64,000 bases of DNA from Microcyclospora pomicola. Taxonomy: Eukaryota > Ascomycota > Dothideomycetes > Capnodiales. Under the pieces are notes generated by a model. That model made no database searches and was not told the DNA's origin. It saw nothing but the letters and a program-made list of their open reading frames with translations. Positions 32,323 through 44,700 of this stretch are shown one piece after another. The stretch covers positions 1,290,236-1,354,235 of the forward strand of contig NHNY01000004.1 in the NCBI GenBank assembly GCA_002786065.1, in the 5' to 3' direction. How positions within the stretch are numbered: the first letter of the stretch is position 1; each line of letters begins with the position of its first letter. Position numbers and translations under genes: made by a program.

Positions 32323-35139
32323 ACGAGTATTAGGTCCATTCAGACATGGTAGCCCGATGGTCATGACAAGACCCAAATACATATGAACATACCAAGCAAT
32401 TCTCGGTGTGCCCAAGCTTAACATTCACGGCTGCGACGTTCGAAAGGGGCCTTGGACCGTGACACGCTTCTTCTCAACACAAGCCAAACCATCCAGGACA
32501 GCCGCAAAGTCCAGCCGCGTACGCACAAGCTCGTGTAGGCTGACGACCATGATAATCAGGCAGCACTGCCGAACATCATCACAGTGTAGGTGTTCTGACA
32601 CCTTCGTCCAGTAATATGTCGATTCTGCCCCCTCTTCGGCTCTGTTCCATACTACCCTGGCTTTCAAGTCTTACTCACCAGTTGTGCTTACTATCAGCTC
32701 AACGAATGGCATCGAGAGAGCAAGAAGAAATTGCTACCTGATATAGGTCGGTTGGCATCAGACCGCACCTACCTATCCATAAACATAGGTTGCTGCGAGT
32801 GTCGCGTGACAACTGCCATGATTACCTGGTCTAATCTGGTCCTTGTCCTTGGTGAATTGTAATTGGCCGCACGTCGTGTGACACGCCATTATGCATGCCA
32901 GACTTTCGCTCTGGCCTTGACTCGGACACGATGAGGATACAGGCTGACCAACCGCTTGGTATTCAGCCGCATTACGCTGTTGTGTCCCACTGCGGACGTG
33001 TCAGGCCAGGCATGTGCGTGCGCAGGAAGCATAGCCTCCTGATTGCAACAAGATCTGTCACCGGTCGCTGAGACCCGTGTTCTTAGCCCAGGAGTACGGA
33101 TATACACCGTTCTACAAGAGAACGGTGGCAAGGACTCATGGGTGGAGTTGTGAAACCCGCCTCGAGATAGCTGAAACAATTTCACCAAAACTCATTGACC
33201 TCCTTAGGATGGTCAGACTGCGCCGAAGAAAATTATCTCATGCTGGCCTGATTCTGTACGTATCGACTCCCTGGCTCATGGATGGTGCGGGCCACAAGAT
33301 GGCAATGGGTAGCAGCAGTACGTGAATGCGTAAATACATGTATGAGTATGCTTGAACGTGGACCTTGAAATAGCACAAGAGACCAATAGTCCTCTCGTCT
33401 GGTCGACACGTGGATGACACGCTCGCGTCCCGCAGAATCGTTCCTTCTCCTGGAGTGTGTCGTGCGCAGAATCCGCATACGATTGCGGACCCATCTTGCT
33501 AACATGTGTAGAGTGGTCTCGCACGAAAGACACGGCCAGATCGCTGACTTCGCACGATACTTGGGTGATCACAAGCTCAGAGGGATGCAGGGTTCTATCC
33601 CATTGCAAGGATGCCGTCTGCATCGGGTAACTACCGCGGAAACAGACGCATGTAGTGTACAAGGATATCATTGTTGTCATCGTCAGACGGGGATTCAGCA
33701 GTCCGCCACGTGCAATGAGGCTCGTTGGCACGACGAGATCAGAAATAAAATCGACAATATCCCGCCAATGATCTTGGTTCATCAAAGCACTGTTCGGCGA
33801 GCCGCCTTCCGAAATTTGTCATGTCTCAGCTGGCCGGGTGCGCAGGGAGATCTGATGGGCGGGTCGAAGATTGGTTCAACGGACGATCGGTCAACGTGGC
33901 GTACTTCAGCCTCGGAGTGATGACATACTGGTGGACAAGTCCTGTCGCGATACGTACGAGACTGAATATTGATCTTTCCATCCATACACGCAATCAGCCT
34001 CGCATTTCTCGGCAGCATCCCAGCCCAACTGTCGCGGGAAGGAAAGTCACCTCACTCACACATCTCATGTGAAGCTTGCCTACCATAGGACAACGATCAC
34101 TTGTTCGCCCACCCGAGGATGTCCCACGAAACATGACCCTGGCGCGCTCGTCATCAACTTCTTATCGTGAGAAACGCCTGTGCTGCTCTGACCAGCTCGG
34201 CACCGTTGGCCGCCGTAGCCGAAAGCTTGCACCGACCCTGGCTCATGCAAGACCCATGCACCTAACAAGCGATATGTGGTGATGATTGTAATGATGGCGA
34301 CAGATCTGGTCTTTGCCACCAGTCTCTTGGCACTACACGATGGAAAGCAGAACGGAAGAATCGCTAGCGCATTACCAAAGCGGCAAGCAGAAACAGACTT
34401 CGGCCTGGCGTCCAGCAGGATTGTTGAACGTGCCGACCACTTCTGTGCGATCTCCGCTCAAGTTTATGGATGCTCTTCTTCGCGACGACTCGATTTACGA
34501 GATAGCTGGTTGTCATCTGCATGATTGGCCCCATTGCTTACAGACCTCCCAGCCATCCTCGCTTGTTTCTCACCACGCAGTCTTCAGCTGCTGCGCCATC
34601 CAGTCGGGAGGCGGTATTGAAAGGCCGAAAGTATGGATCGTCGTATATTTAGGCTTCGATAACCTTGTCAGCCTCATACGATGCTGTCATCGTCGATGAT
34701 GTACGGTACCACTTCCGTCGAATACTTTGACTTCCATTATTAGCACATCGTCTTCATTCCCAGCCCGAGCAGACCCTCTTGGCGCTCAACACCGAGTACG
34801 GTGAAGGAGGGAAAGGCTGGCTGTGACAGCAGGACAGTCGATTTACGGCTCAACGGCGATCCGATGCTGCTGGAACCACGAGGCCCAGCAGCCACTGGGC
34901 TCCCCGAAGACCAGCGATGACTCTGGTATGTGCGAACATTTCGTATATACTCATCAGATGTCCTCGTCGATCAAAACGTGTTTCTCTATTTCTGACCTGC
35001 ATGGTCCCAACATTGCATATACATTTTCGGAGTCTCCTACGCTTGGCCCTTGGTACGCGATCGTGCACTATTCTTCTCGTTTCGTTCACATCATTATCCT
35101 CGTTTCGTTGTTGGAAAGGCTTGTGATCATCAGTCTGGT
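32323..35139. other. Long gene-free stretch (2.8 kb) upstream of the laccase
   Basis: Open frames on both strands around 33.2-33.9 kb overlap each other and show no domain or coding signature. An AGGTA/TACCT cluster lies near 32740-32800. The last few hundred bases are CT-rich and probably the laccase promoter. Confidence 0.5.
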
Positions 35140-37266
35140 ATGGCTGCTCGGCTTTTGTTGGCCGGTGTCGCCTTGCTTGGAGTTGCACAAGCACAACAAT
35201 CAAACACAGCATCTGTCAATCAGACCGATGGCAGCCCCGCAACTACAGCTCTTGCCACCGTAGTAACACCTACACCCTCAGCACGTGGCGGCAGCAATGC
35301 ACGACTGTACAATACACTTGCTTGGATTCCTCATGGCGGCAGCCTTTCACCAGAGCTGCCCCAATGGGCCACCAACGGCAAAAGCACACTTGGAACATCT
35401 CGAGCGTCCCATCTCCCACCATGGCTAAGTGGCCCATTGCCAGGTGGAACACCTTGGGGATCGAGGACAGCCAACAATACGAACTACTATGACGACGTGC
35501 CCAATACTGGTGAGCCAAGCTGCACACCAGTCTTCCTCGCTTTCTCACGCTGACTGGAGTTAGGCGTGACAAGACATTACGAGTTTACTGTCGCCCGGCA
35601 AACGATCGCACCTGATGGTGTCGAAGTAGACGGCATCACCATCAATGGCGCGTTCCCAGGTATGTTCACGATACTGCCGGGGATTCATGCTCGAGCTTAC
35701 TGACGTCCTGTTCAAGGTCCAACAATCGAAGCGAACTGGGGAGACTGGGTTGAAGGTATGCATCGTGCATTGCTCTATCGATGTACCGTATGCTGACTTG
35801 TTATAGTCATTGTCCATAACAATCTACCCGTCGAAGGAACGTCACTACATTGGCATGGGTTGCTGCAGAAAGCGACTCCATATATGGATGGCGTACCCGG
35901 TGTAGGGCAATGTCCCATCGCCCCTGGGAGCTCGTTCACCTACCGCTTCAAAGCCGACCTTTACGGAACATCTTGGTGGCATTCTCACTACAGTGCGCAA
36001 TACGCCTCAGGTGCCGTTGGCCCTTTGATCATCCATGGTCCAACTAACGCTCTGTACGATGTGGACCTTGGGCCGGTGATGCTGAGTGATTGGTATCACA
36101 CATACTACTACGACTTGATTGAACAAGTCATGGCTCCTGCATCTCTAGATCTACCTCCGCCAGTCTCGAACAACAACCTCATCAACGGCAAAATGAATTA
36201 TCCCTGTGCTAACGCAACTGGTTTGAATTGCACGGCGAACGCAGGTATCTCCAAGTTCTATTTCGAGACAGGGAAGACATACCGATTACGTCTGATCAAT
36301 AGCGGTGCCGAGGGCATTCAGAAGTTCAGCATCGATGGCCATAATCTCACCGTCATTGCGAACGATTTTGTGGAGATCATCCCATACACAACAAACGTGG
36401 TCACGCTGGCTGTAGGTCAGCGTTCTGACGTGCTAGTGACCGCCTCAGGCAAGTCTACCGATGCGGTCTGGATGAGAAGCACGTTGGGACCCTCAGCGTT
36501 CGTAGGCGGCTGCACGTTGAACGATGGGGTGTCTCCTGAAGCATTTGCGGCCATCTACTATCAGGACGCTAACACGACTGCTGTGCCGACTACGCAGTCA
36601 ACGGTATCTGCAGCACAGATTGTCACTTGCGACAATGATCCGCTCGTCGAGACCCAGCCCATGTACCCACTCACACCAACACCCAGACCACAATCCGTAC
36701 AGCAAGTCGACGTCACATTCCAGAGCAACGGCACCAACCTCCTATTCTACATGAACAACGTCACTTTTCGGGCAGATTACAATGATCCTGTCCTGTTGGA
36801 CGCGAGTCTTGGCCACGATGACTTCCCCGCGGAATACAACGTATACAACTTCGGATCGAGCAGGTCGATTCGTATCGTCTTATACAACTATGCGGCGACA
36901 GGCGCGCATCCTATGCATATGCATGGCCACAACATGTACATTCTGGCGTCAGGGTATGGAACATGGGACGGCACCGTGACGAATCCACTGAACCCTCAAC
37001 GACGAGATGTCCAGCTTCTTCCTAATGCCCCTAGCGCTACGGAACCGGCATATATCGTGGTACAGATTGATGCGGATAATCCCGGGGTTTGGCCAATGCA
37101 TTGTCACATTGCATGGCACGTGTCCGCAGGACTCTACATCAATGTCCTTGAACGACCTGCAGACATTCGCAAGCTTGAAATACCTAGTATCAGTGCGCAA
37201 ACCTGCCGGGACTGGGCGGCGTGGACCGGGACTCATGTCCCTGACCAGATCGATTCTGGACTTTGA
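35140..37266 (+). CDS. Secreted ascomycete laccase (multicopper oxidase)
   Basis: I assemble four exons (35140-35509, 35564-35659, 35717-35755, 35807-37266) into 654 aa; three introns of 51-57 bp keep frame. A signal peptide (MAARLLLAGVALLGVAQA) is followed by a propeptide-like Ser/Thr region. All copper sites are visible: HWHG, WWHSH, HPMHMHGH and HCHIAWH. The C terminus ends in DSGL, matching the processing tail of ascomycete laccases, here with little or no sequence after it. Many NxS/T sites suggest glycosylation. Laccases oxidise phenols with reduction of O2 to water and serve in melanin formation, lignin-derived phenol metabolism or detoxification; which applies is unknown. Confidence 0.93.
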
Positions 37267-37407
37267 ACGGAATCTCTTGCATGGTTGTATAATGATTCGG
37301 GGCTTTGAATATGATACGGTTAATGAGCGAAGGAGTTTGATAGACAGGTCTCAGAAAGAGTTGCTAATGCCAACCGATGTATTTTACATAAAGTCCAGGG
37401 ATAGTCC

Positions 37408-38565
37408 CTACGAAGATGTACCAACAACATATAATGAGAGTATCACTGAAGGGATTACGACGATCATACCGCCTGCCGTTCCTTGCTCCATAACACGATG
37501 CGCTTCCGCTATCTCGTGGAGCTTTGAGGGGTTTGCCTACAGCAATTGGCAGATTGCCTTGCTCGATTTGCTCTATCAGCTCCTGCAACGGTGTTGTCAT
37601 GCACTCTTCAACTCCCCCAGAGTACGTTGTCAAATATTATCCGGTGGAGATGGCTTTCATTAGGCAGAAGTCGGCCAATGTCCAACCTGATATCATGATC
37701 AGCAACATACATTCAATCATCATGCCACCATGTCGAACTCGCTGTTGCCAACCATTCCCACCAAGCAAACTCTTCCGTGCAATCTCGCGCACTGTAGCGG
37801 ATCTTTTAGAGTAATGGTACCGATTAGTTCCAGCACTCCGTGCATTCCTCCGTCCGCCAGCTCCTTCACTTTGACCGCGATCCTGCCATTGTCAACCACT
37901 ACCTTACTCGCTCCATGCTTGAGCAACAGCACCTTCCGCTCTGGCTTTCGTGTCGTGGAGATGACTTCGATACCATAGTTACGCGCAATTGCTGCCGCCG
38001 CCAGACCGACACTGGTGGTCCCCCCACGGATCAGCAGCGTCTCGCCACGTTTCATCTGCAACCCGGTGAAGATGGAATCGTATGCCGTCTGTAGCATCTC
38101 GGTACAGGCACCTAGCACGTCCCAACCCAGCGTGGTGCGCAGCTTCTGGACCTTGCCGACTGGAACTCACGTGTATTCAGCATATCCACCGTCGAAAAGC
38201 CGGCCCATGCCTCCCATGGCCGTCGCGACGACGTCTCCCGCGGAAAACTCCCCAGCGGGCGCATCCACCACCACGCCTGTGGCTTCGATGCCGGATACGC
38301 GGGACAGCGACACGGACGTCGGGGGACTGAGACACTGGCGTGTGAACAGCTCCGATCGGTTCAGACCGACGACTTTGACGCGGATCAGCACCAAGCCTGG
38401 CTGGGGCGTGGGGATGGGAAGCTGAGGCGTGGTGCATCGATGTGTTAGCGGGGGACGTCGGACGTTGTGGGGGCGAGCGAAGCAAGCAGCTGTGGGCGAG
38501 TAGCGAAACTCTCCAATACGGAAGACCTCAGCACCGCCAGCGTCACGCATGTCCACCGCTCTCAT
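37408..38565 (-). pseudogene. Quinone oxidoreductase-like MDR/zinc-less ADH family pseudogene
   Basis: Fragments of an NADPH:quinone-oxidoreductase-like protein appear in order but in different frames. The N-terminal part has VVGLNRSELFTRQ and SGIEATGVVVDAPAGEFSAGDVV. An in-frame TGA at 38167-38169 interrupts GGYAEYT-VPVGKVQ. The cofactor-binding part contains TLLIRGGTTSVGLAAAAIARN. The frame is lost after about 37720 where GMVGNSEFD should continue. LTTYSGGVEECMTTPLQEL returns near 37620, and KLHEIAEAHRVMEQGTAGG follows in yet another phase. At least one nonsense and two frame disruptions are needed. It lies just downstream of the laccase, tail to tail. Confidence 0.8.
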
Positions 38566-39438
38566 CTTGCATCTTGTTTAGTCTCGTGGAATTCAATTGG
38601 AAGATTGTTCGGGTGTGTCTCGTACTGTTGCCATTGCTGCCGACTCGGATTGTGTTATCGAGCGCAGTGGAGTAAGGTAGGGGATCTCCGAAGCCTCGCT
38701 TTTGTGTTGGAACACAGAGTTTGTCGGAGAAACAAGACACCATACAATGTGTCGCATTGCCGTTTCATATCCATTTGCTCATCAGTGTGCTTGTTTCAAC
38801 AAATTCCCGTCCAGACATGTATCCGAGCTCGCGGCGACTCCTGTGTATGATGTTGTGCTGTTCGCTGACAAAATGGTCTCGTTCACGTCAAGCTCGTTTG
38901 GCATCATGACATGGAGGTTTGGAATCCTGAGCAGGACACGGAAGATTCCGTGATGGGAGCATTAAGACTCCAGCAGGCTAGGGCGCAACATGTCTTGGGG
39001 AAGTCAAGATGGTTACACCCATACCTGCGGACCTGCTGCACGTTTGAGGCTCGCAGCATGTACGCAGACTGCCGGGTTGGTGTCTCAGTAAGGTAGGCCA
39101 GCAGTGTGGAACCCAAACCCTTCCAGAGTGAAGAGTACGATCGCTTCGACATGTACCATGTCACCTTACCTGCGTGTAGTAGATAGGTACATACGGGGAG
39201 GGTCAATGCATGCGATGACCCGACATCATGCCCTAGGCAAGATTGACCAGTTTCATGTTCACCACATGACTACCTTAACTTGTGCATGAATAATGCCGAT
39301 ATTCTCCACGGTACTAGTCATTAATTCATACATCGTTCCACATTACATTGGCGAGCATCGTCCTTTCTGAGCAACATGCCGTGTGACTCGCTCACCAGTC
39401 CTGCCTATAACGATGACAAATCAAGCCATGCCCCCTTC
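38566..39438. other. Intergenic, no gene seen
   Basis: Short overlapping frames on both strands only. TACCT/AGGTA words appear near 39085-39200. Confidence 0.5.
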
Positions 39439-40683
39439 TCACATAGAAGAATGTGAAGTGTCGATGCTCTCAACACTCGAAGACGGCGATCGCTCGGATG
39501 TGATGGAAGTGGTGCCGATGCGGCGATCTTTGCCTCGACCTCGAATCCCCTTGTTGCAATTCTTGTACAGGCCACCGAAATATTCCCACATCTCCTTTTC
39601 CCACTTATCGACCCGGTCTCCCTCCTGGAAGTTCTCGAATCGGTCCTTCAATCGTCGGATGGTGTCGACATGGAATTTGTTCTGGTGTGATTTGAGATTG
39701 CCGAGTTGGGTAAACTGCTTGTTGCAGCTGTCCAGCTTGCAGGTGAAGGGTTTCGTTGCCGTGTGCACGATCTTGTGCGCTCTAACGTTGCCATGCTGCG
39801 CGAATGCTTTCCCACAGACGTCGCATTGATAGGGTCGCTCGCCGGTGTGCCTTCGTTCATGGGTCTTCAGATTGCCGAGTTGACTGAATCGTTGACCACA
39901 CGATGTCTCCTTGCATACAAACGGCTTCACGCCAGTGTGTGCTCTCATATGGATGTCCAGATGAGTCTTCTGGTGAAAGGCCTTGCCACAGTCCGGAACG
40001 ACACATGTGTACCGCTTCCTGGGTTTGTTCGGCATGCTTTGCTGTACACGCCGCCGCTCATACTGCGTAGCATCGGCTCCGTCGGCCTTGGCTTGGATGG
40101 TGCGCATCAGGGTGTCGATATCGGTGGAGAAGACAGCCGGCTTGCTGTCTTCGATAGTAGCTGTGGGTGCCATCGAACCCGGAGACAGCATCGAGACCGA
40201 AGGCTCGCACCAGGATGTAGCGGACCTGGCGGGCGAGTCTTCACATTTGATGTAGTCCTCTGTGTTCATCACACCATAATCTTCGAGACGAAAAGCGGAA
40301 GGGTGACACATTTGAGGCTGTTGCATCGAACCCCATGTTATGGAGCCATACATAGGCGAGACCAGGCTTGAAGACATTGCGAAAGCATCCACAAAATTTG
40401 CATCCATGCTCAAGCCATGTGGTAGAGAGGTTTCCCGGAACATTTCGCTTGGGATCATCGCCGCTGCATCGGATCCAATGCCTAGCCTTTGTGCGGAGAG
40501 TTGTTGACTGGAGATAGATTGAAGCGCCATCTCATCCGTGACGCAAGACGAATCTGTTCGGATGTCAATGTTGATTGAGGACATCACTCCAGCGATATCG
40601 AGTGACCTTGGTGCATGGGAGATGTGTCGACGGGCATTAAAAGGTTGTGCAATGTTCATCCTCGAGTCGTAGAATGCAGCCAT
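39439..40683 (-). CDS. C2H2 zinc-finger transcription factor (Azf1-like)
   Basis: Single exon of 414 aa. Four C2H2 fingers run from about residue 220 to 335: [67 protein letters not shown] and [24 protein letters not shown], joined by TGVKP/TGERP-type linkers (quoted pieces broken by the linkers). After the fingers is a conserved-looking [27 protein letters not shown] block and a Ser-rich tail. The N-terminal half is Ser/Met/Ile-rich with no domain. The finger sequence resembles the Azf1-type group in filamentous fungi. It is likely a nuclear regulator; targets are unknown. Confidence 0.85.
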   Translation of the reverse strand: MAAFYDSRMNIAQPFNARRHISHAPRSLDIAGVMSSINIDIRTDSSCVTDEMALQSISSQQLSAQRLGIGSDAAAMIPSEMFRETSLPHGLSMDANFVDAFAMSSSLVSPMYGSITWGSMQQPQMCHPSAFRLEDYGVMNTEDYIKCEDSPARSATSWCEPSVSMLSPGSMAPTATIEDSKPAVFSTDIDTLMRTIQAKADGADATQYERRRVQQSMPNKPRKRYTCVVPDCGKAFHQKTHLDIHMRAHTGVKPFVCKETSCGQRFSQLGNLKTHERRHTGERPYQCDVCGKAFAQHGNVRAHKIVHTATKPFTCKLDSCNKQFTQLGNLKSHQNKFHVDTIRRLKDRFENFQEGDRVDKWEKEMWEYFGGLYKNCNKGIRGRGKDRRIGTTSITSERSPSSSVESIDTSHSSM

Positions 40684-43447
40684 AGTAGCTCGGGCTGCTA
40701 TAACTCAAGATCCGTCGTATGGAGTTCAATGGGGATGGAGGCGACTTTGGCAGCTCTAATCTGTACGTCTTCGACGAGTAGAGAAGACGAGTGTCGGCGT
40801 GCTTGATCAGTGGTAATGATCTGAAGGTGGACGCTTTGAGGATGCAGTGTTACCAAATATCTGGAACAAGACTGCATGGAGCCCAGAAACGTGGAACACA
40901 TCGCTACAAGGCATCTTGTCAACCCACTCAACGTGGACGTGGAATCGCGGACGAGTTGTATACATGATGGTGGATGGGCGCAAGCATCCCACGACATACC
41001 TAGAGAGGTCAGGAACTAGCGCTGACAATCTCGATGGAGCGCGCGGCTGAGAAATGGGCACGCGCGGGAGGGCATAGACGAAGTGTGTGGAGGTCCGCTC
41101 CATGACAACACCAATCCCGCCCGGAGTTCCTGGGGCATGTTGAGTTGAGGTGGTGATGAGTACCCCTGAAGGTGAATACCCGAGTACTGTACTGAAGCTT
41201 AACTTGTCGGTGATGGGAAACGAGCCGTCGCAGCGTTCTTGACATCGGCCGGCTGCGCTCACGAACGGTGGGTCATGATAACCACATAGGTATGAACAAT
41301 CGGTTTCCCCATAGCCTCGTTGCTTATTAATAATATGCGGTCCCACGGCATGCCGGTGATGGGATGTGCGGGTGCTCACAAAGGGTTGCCAACCTCCACC
41401 TCTACTGCATCCCCGTCGAAGGTTTATGAGATTGGATGTTGCCGATCCATTTCGAGAAACCGGTAGCCGAACGACCCGACAACACGGGCCCAAATAGGAT
41501 AACGAGTTGGTACATCGAGTCCTCCTATGCACGATGAAGAGAAACTCATGTTGCGTTCCCCGCCGGGCTGCAGAGCCTACATCTACGTGTACCAGTAATG
41601 TGCAGCGACCCCACGCGGGGAGATGTGCGATCGCGCCGCCATGCGGCTCAAGCCTTTTTAGTCCCTCGACCCACGAAGCATGATCGAGTAATGGCAATCA
41701 ACGTGAACAGAGACGAGATGGACGAGAGGTTGTTGAGCTCGTACTGACATGGCTGCAAGGGTTCGGAAACCCAGTCCGAGTGCTCTTGTCTGCTCGTCTC
41801 CTTTCTTATCAGCCAATCTCACCAACGTTGAACCGCCTGTCCTCAGGCTTGGTAGGACAGCCCATTGGAATACACGCCTGAACAGACTTATGACTTCTCT
41901 CGTGAGCGCCGCTTGCGAGGGAGATCGCGTGTCTTGATTCGTATTCGTGGATCGACATGAGCGTCGAGAGCAGGTTTCACCCGTCATCTCTTCGCATGAT
42001 CAGACTCGCTGTGGATGCTCCGCGTCAAGGCTAGAATTGTTGAGCAAAGCAGTCAAATGAAGGGAGTGCACGAAGCACACGGCTAAACGAGAGCTGGCGC
42101 ATTCGACTGCGCACTCACAAGTATTCGAAGTGTCTGCAGGGTGCGGGTCGAGATCTGGCTGAAGAACGACGCAATGTTATTGACAAAATACATATTGCGC
42201 AGGGTACTGACATGAATACGAGAAGGTTTGGTTTGGTCCACTTTGGTTTCGTGGTGGTGCGTGCTTCGGGTTGATACCGAGTGCACCGACATTATTTTTG
42301 ACCGTCGAGATGCGCGCGGAGTGCCGACCTACAACAAGACCACCGAGGAGACGAACATGAAGGGTTCCTGTGACTCGTTGCAGGTCTTGATAGCAGTGCA
42401 GGAAGTCTTGGACCCAGTGAGCCAATGAAGCTATTTGACGACAGCATGGTATGTACAGCGGTCGCTACTGACTGCCATTCGCGTGCCTTGACGCTCTTCA
42501 GACCCGTCCGCGATGACATGATTGCTCTGTGCAAAGGTCTGGAACGTGAACAGGCACTGTAGTCGTCCTGCGAGGACAGACAGGAGACCTTCATCTCGAA
42601 TCAAGAACACAAGCTGGGCCGTGCGAGAGACAGATGGGTTGTTGCTGTTGCTGTTGCTGTTGCTGTTAGTTGTTTGAGCCTGGGCTGCGCCGCAAAAGAC
42701 TACATATCGAGCAATCCAGACTTGTTAGCAAAGTCTTCTTCACTTGTATACTCATCCAGTGAGGCAGTAATCTCAAGCGCGGTCCTGGTCTTCATCCATT
42801 GGATTACTGCAAATGCCCGAAACGACGTTTCCAGTTGTTTTTGTCGAAGTACTCTTCGAGAGACACGGTGGCCAGGCATACTCCTGACCTTCCCTCGACT
42901 ACATGCTATGTGCGCCCTCGAGCTTCACGTCGCTTGCATAACCTCGCAATGCAGGCAGCAAATGCGATTCTCCCTTTAAATTGTGCGCGATCCCTGCACT
43001 CGTTCATCCGGCAGCTGACCCCGGCGGTTCGTACTCGAGGTACATAACGAGGGTGTCAGCTTCAGCTCGTTCCCAAACACCATTCCGTGACGTTGAAGTG
43101 ATGTACTATGTTCAGAACTCGTCGCACTCGACGTGGTCAACGGCGCCTCATGCCCGTCAAGCAGCTCTGTTGCGAAACGCTACGACAGATATGACATGGT
43201 GTGTAGATCTGTCGTGTCGCGGAATACGTAAACGAGATTTGATGGACTGCTTTCCCCAGAAAACCTGATGCCCTAGCCGCAGCCGAGGCTGATGTGAAAC
43301 GCGCATAGACGCATTGGTAAATAGTTGCCGTGTACCTTGCATAAAAGATACAATACATAAAGGATAGTGATGCCCTGCTCATGAGCTCGTCTGCCTCCTC
43401 AGACCGCACATTATCGTCTACGAAACAGATCACCAGAGCTTTTCGTC
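40684..43447. other. Long gene-free stretch (2.8 kb)
   Basis: A 296-codon minus-strand frame (40807-41697) lies in the upstream region of the C2H2 gene but shows no domain, low-complexity bias or intron pattern; I do not call it. The region contains a (GTTGCT)n microsatellite at 42638-42668. The cutinase promoter must lie near its right end. Confidence 0.5.
42638..42668 (+). repeat. (GTTGCT)n microsatellite
   Basis: Four to five units of the hexamer GTTGCT in a non-coding region. Likely polymorphic by slippage. Confidence 0.8.
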
Positions 43448-44434
43448 ATGTCGCGATCTCTGTTCACCTCCCTCCTTGCTTTGGGATCCCTGGCAACAGC
43501 TCAGACGACCATCAGCAATGTCACGTCTTCTGCATGCCCAAGTCCTGGCGGAGCACATATCATCGTCGCACGCGCATCGCTCGAGGCCCCCGGATACGGT
43601 ATCATCGGTGCCGTGAAAGACTCGGTTCTCGCAAGTCTCCCAGGCTCAACGGCCGAGTCTGTCGGTTACCCAGCCACGCTGTCGAACTACACCACCTCGG
43701 AAACCGCTGGCGTGCTTGCGATGCGCATCTTGATCGACAATTTCATCGCCAACTGCTCCGGCACACCTCTCGTCGTCATGGGCTACTCGCAGGGTGCGCA
43801 GGTCACCGCCGATAGCTTGGTCGGGCAAGAGGACCAGAACTTCCCTGATGACTCTCCTGCGCCGGATCCTCTTCCAGCGAGCACCTTGGCGCGCACGGCG
43901 GCTGTCATCATGATGGGAGACCCTACATTTGTTGTCAACGAGACCTTCCATGTCGGCAATGCCACCAAGAACAGCATCTTCCCGCGCGAGGACTATTCCA
44001 ACTTCGACATCACTGGACTCGCCTCTCGAACGCAAAGCTACTGCGACGATGGCGACCCTTACTGCGCTGCCGGCGGCAACCTCAGTGTGCATCTGGGTTA
44101 CATCCAAGAGTATGGCACTCAGGCAGCAGCGTTCGTCGTTGAACACGTCAATAGCTGGTATGGGAACGTTACAAGCAGCAGCTCGTCTACCACCTCCTCG
44201 GCCACCACCTTTTCTACCTCTACATCAACTGGACAGGTACCTTCGGCATCGGTTGCTCGCTCCACAGCTTATAGCACTGGGCTTCCAAGCACGGGCTCAC
44301 CTACCGCATCGTGCCATTCTTCAGGATTAGGCTGGACGAAGCCGACCGTGACGCCGTACACCGGTGACGCGTCAACCGTCCACGGCATGAGCGCGGCTGC
44401 TCTTATGAGCGCCGCTTTGGCTTGGGTGCTATAA
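43448..44434 (+). CDS. Secreted cutinase/acetylxylan-esterase family (CE5) protein with GPI-anchor signal
   Basis: Single exon of 328 aa. A signal peptide (MSRSLFTSLLALGSLATA) leads into an alpha/beta-hydrolase of the CE5 family. The nucleophile motif is GYSQG (Ser near residue 118); conserved Cys pairs (SACPS, near YCDDGDPYC) and DGDPYCAAGGNLSVHLGY provide the acid and His. This resembles acetylxylan esterase/cutinase-like proteins rather than classical cutinases. A Ser/Thr-rich stalk (about 240-290) and a short hydrophobic tail (MSAAALMSAALAWVL) suggest a GPI anchor. It hydrolyses esters of plant polymers or cell-wall glycans. It is the last intact ordinary gene before the RIP-mutated block. 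Confidence 0.88.
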   Translation: MSRSLFTSLLALGSLATAQTTISNVTSSACPSPGGAHIIVARASLEAPGYGIIGAVKDSVLASLPGSTAESVGYPATLSNYTTSETAGVLAMRILIDNFIANCSGTPLVVMGYSQGAQVTADSLVGQEDQNFPDDSPAPDPLPASTLARTAAVIMMGDPTFVVNETFHVGNATKNSIFPREDYSNFDITGLASRTQSYCDDGDPYCAAGGNLSVHLGYIQEYGTQAAAFVVEHVNSWYGNVTSSSSSTTSSATTFSTSTSTGQVPSASVARSTAYSTGLPSTGSPTASCHSSGLGWTKPTVTPYTGDASTVHGMSAAALMSAALAWVL

Positions 44435-44700
44435 GAGTTTCACGACACAGCTTGCGCTATACGATAATGAAGTTCGTACGCGCAATGTTCACGGCAGGAA
44501 ATAGAGCTATGTAACGTCTTGTATACACACAATCTACCGAGTTCTACTGCCTAGCTATAACGTCGCTCTAAATACTGTTTTATGTCTATTGTTTAAGTCG
44601 ATACAGACCGACTCGGTATAGCCGATAAAATATACCGTAGAGCTCTCCGCGTCCTCTACGTAAAATCGAGGTAGCTTCGAGCGGCGGATCATCGACCTAA

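Noticed and set aside
33276-33920. Overlapping frames of about 168 codons on both strands
   Set aside because: They mirror each other on opposite strands, with no domain or intron signals; likely chance.
40807-41697. 296-codon minus-strand open frame upstream of the C2H2 gene
   Set aside because: No domain, no protein-like periodicity, odd Cys/His/Arg-rich composition, and it occupies the promoter region. I think it is a chance frame.
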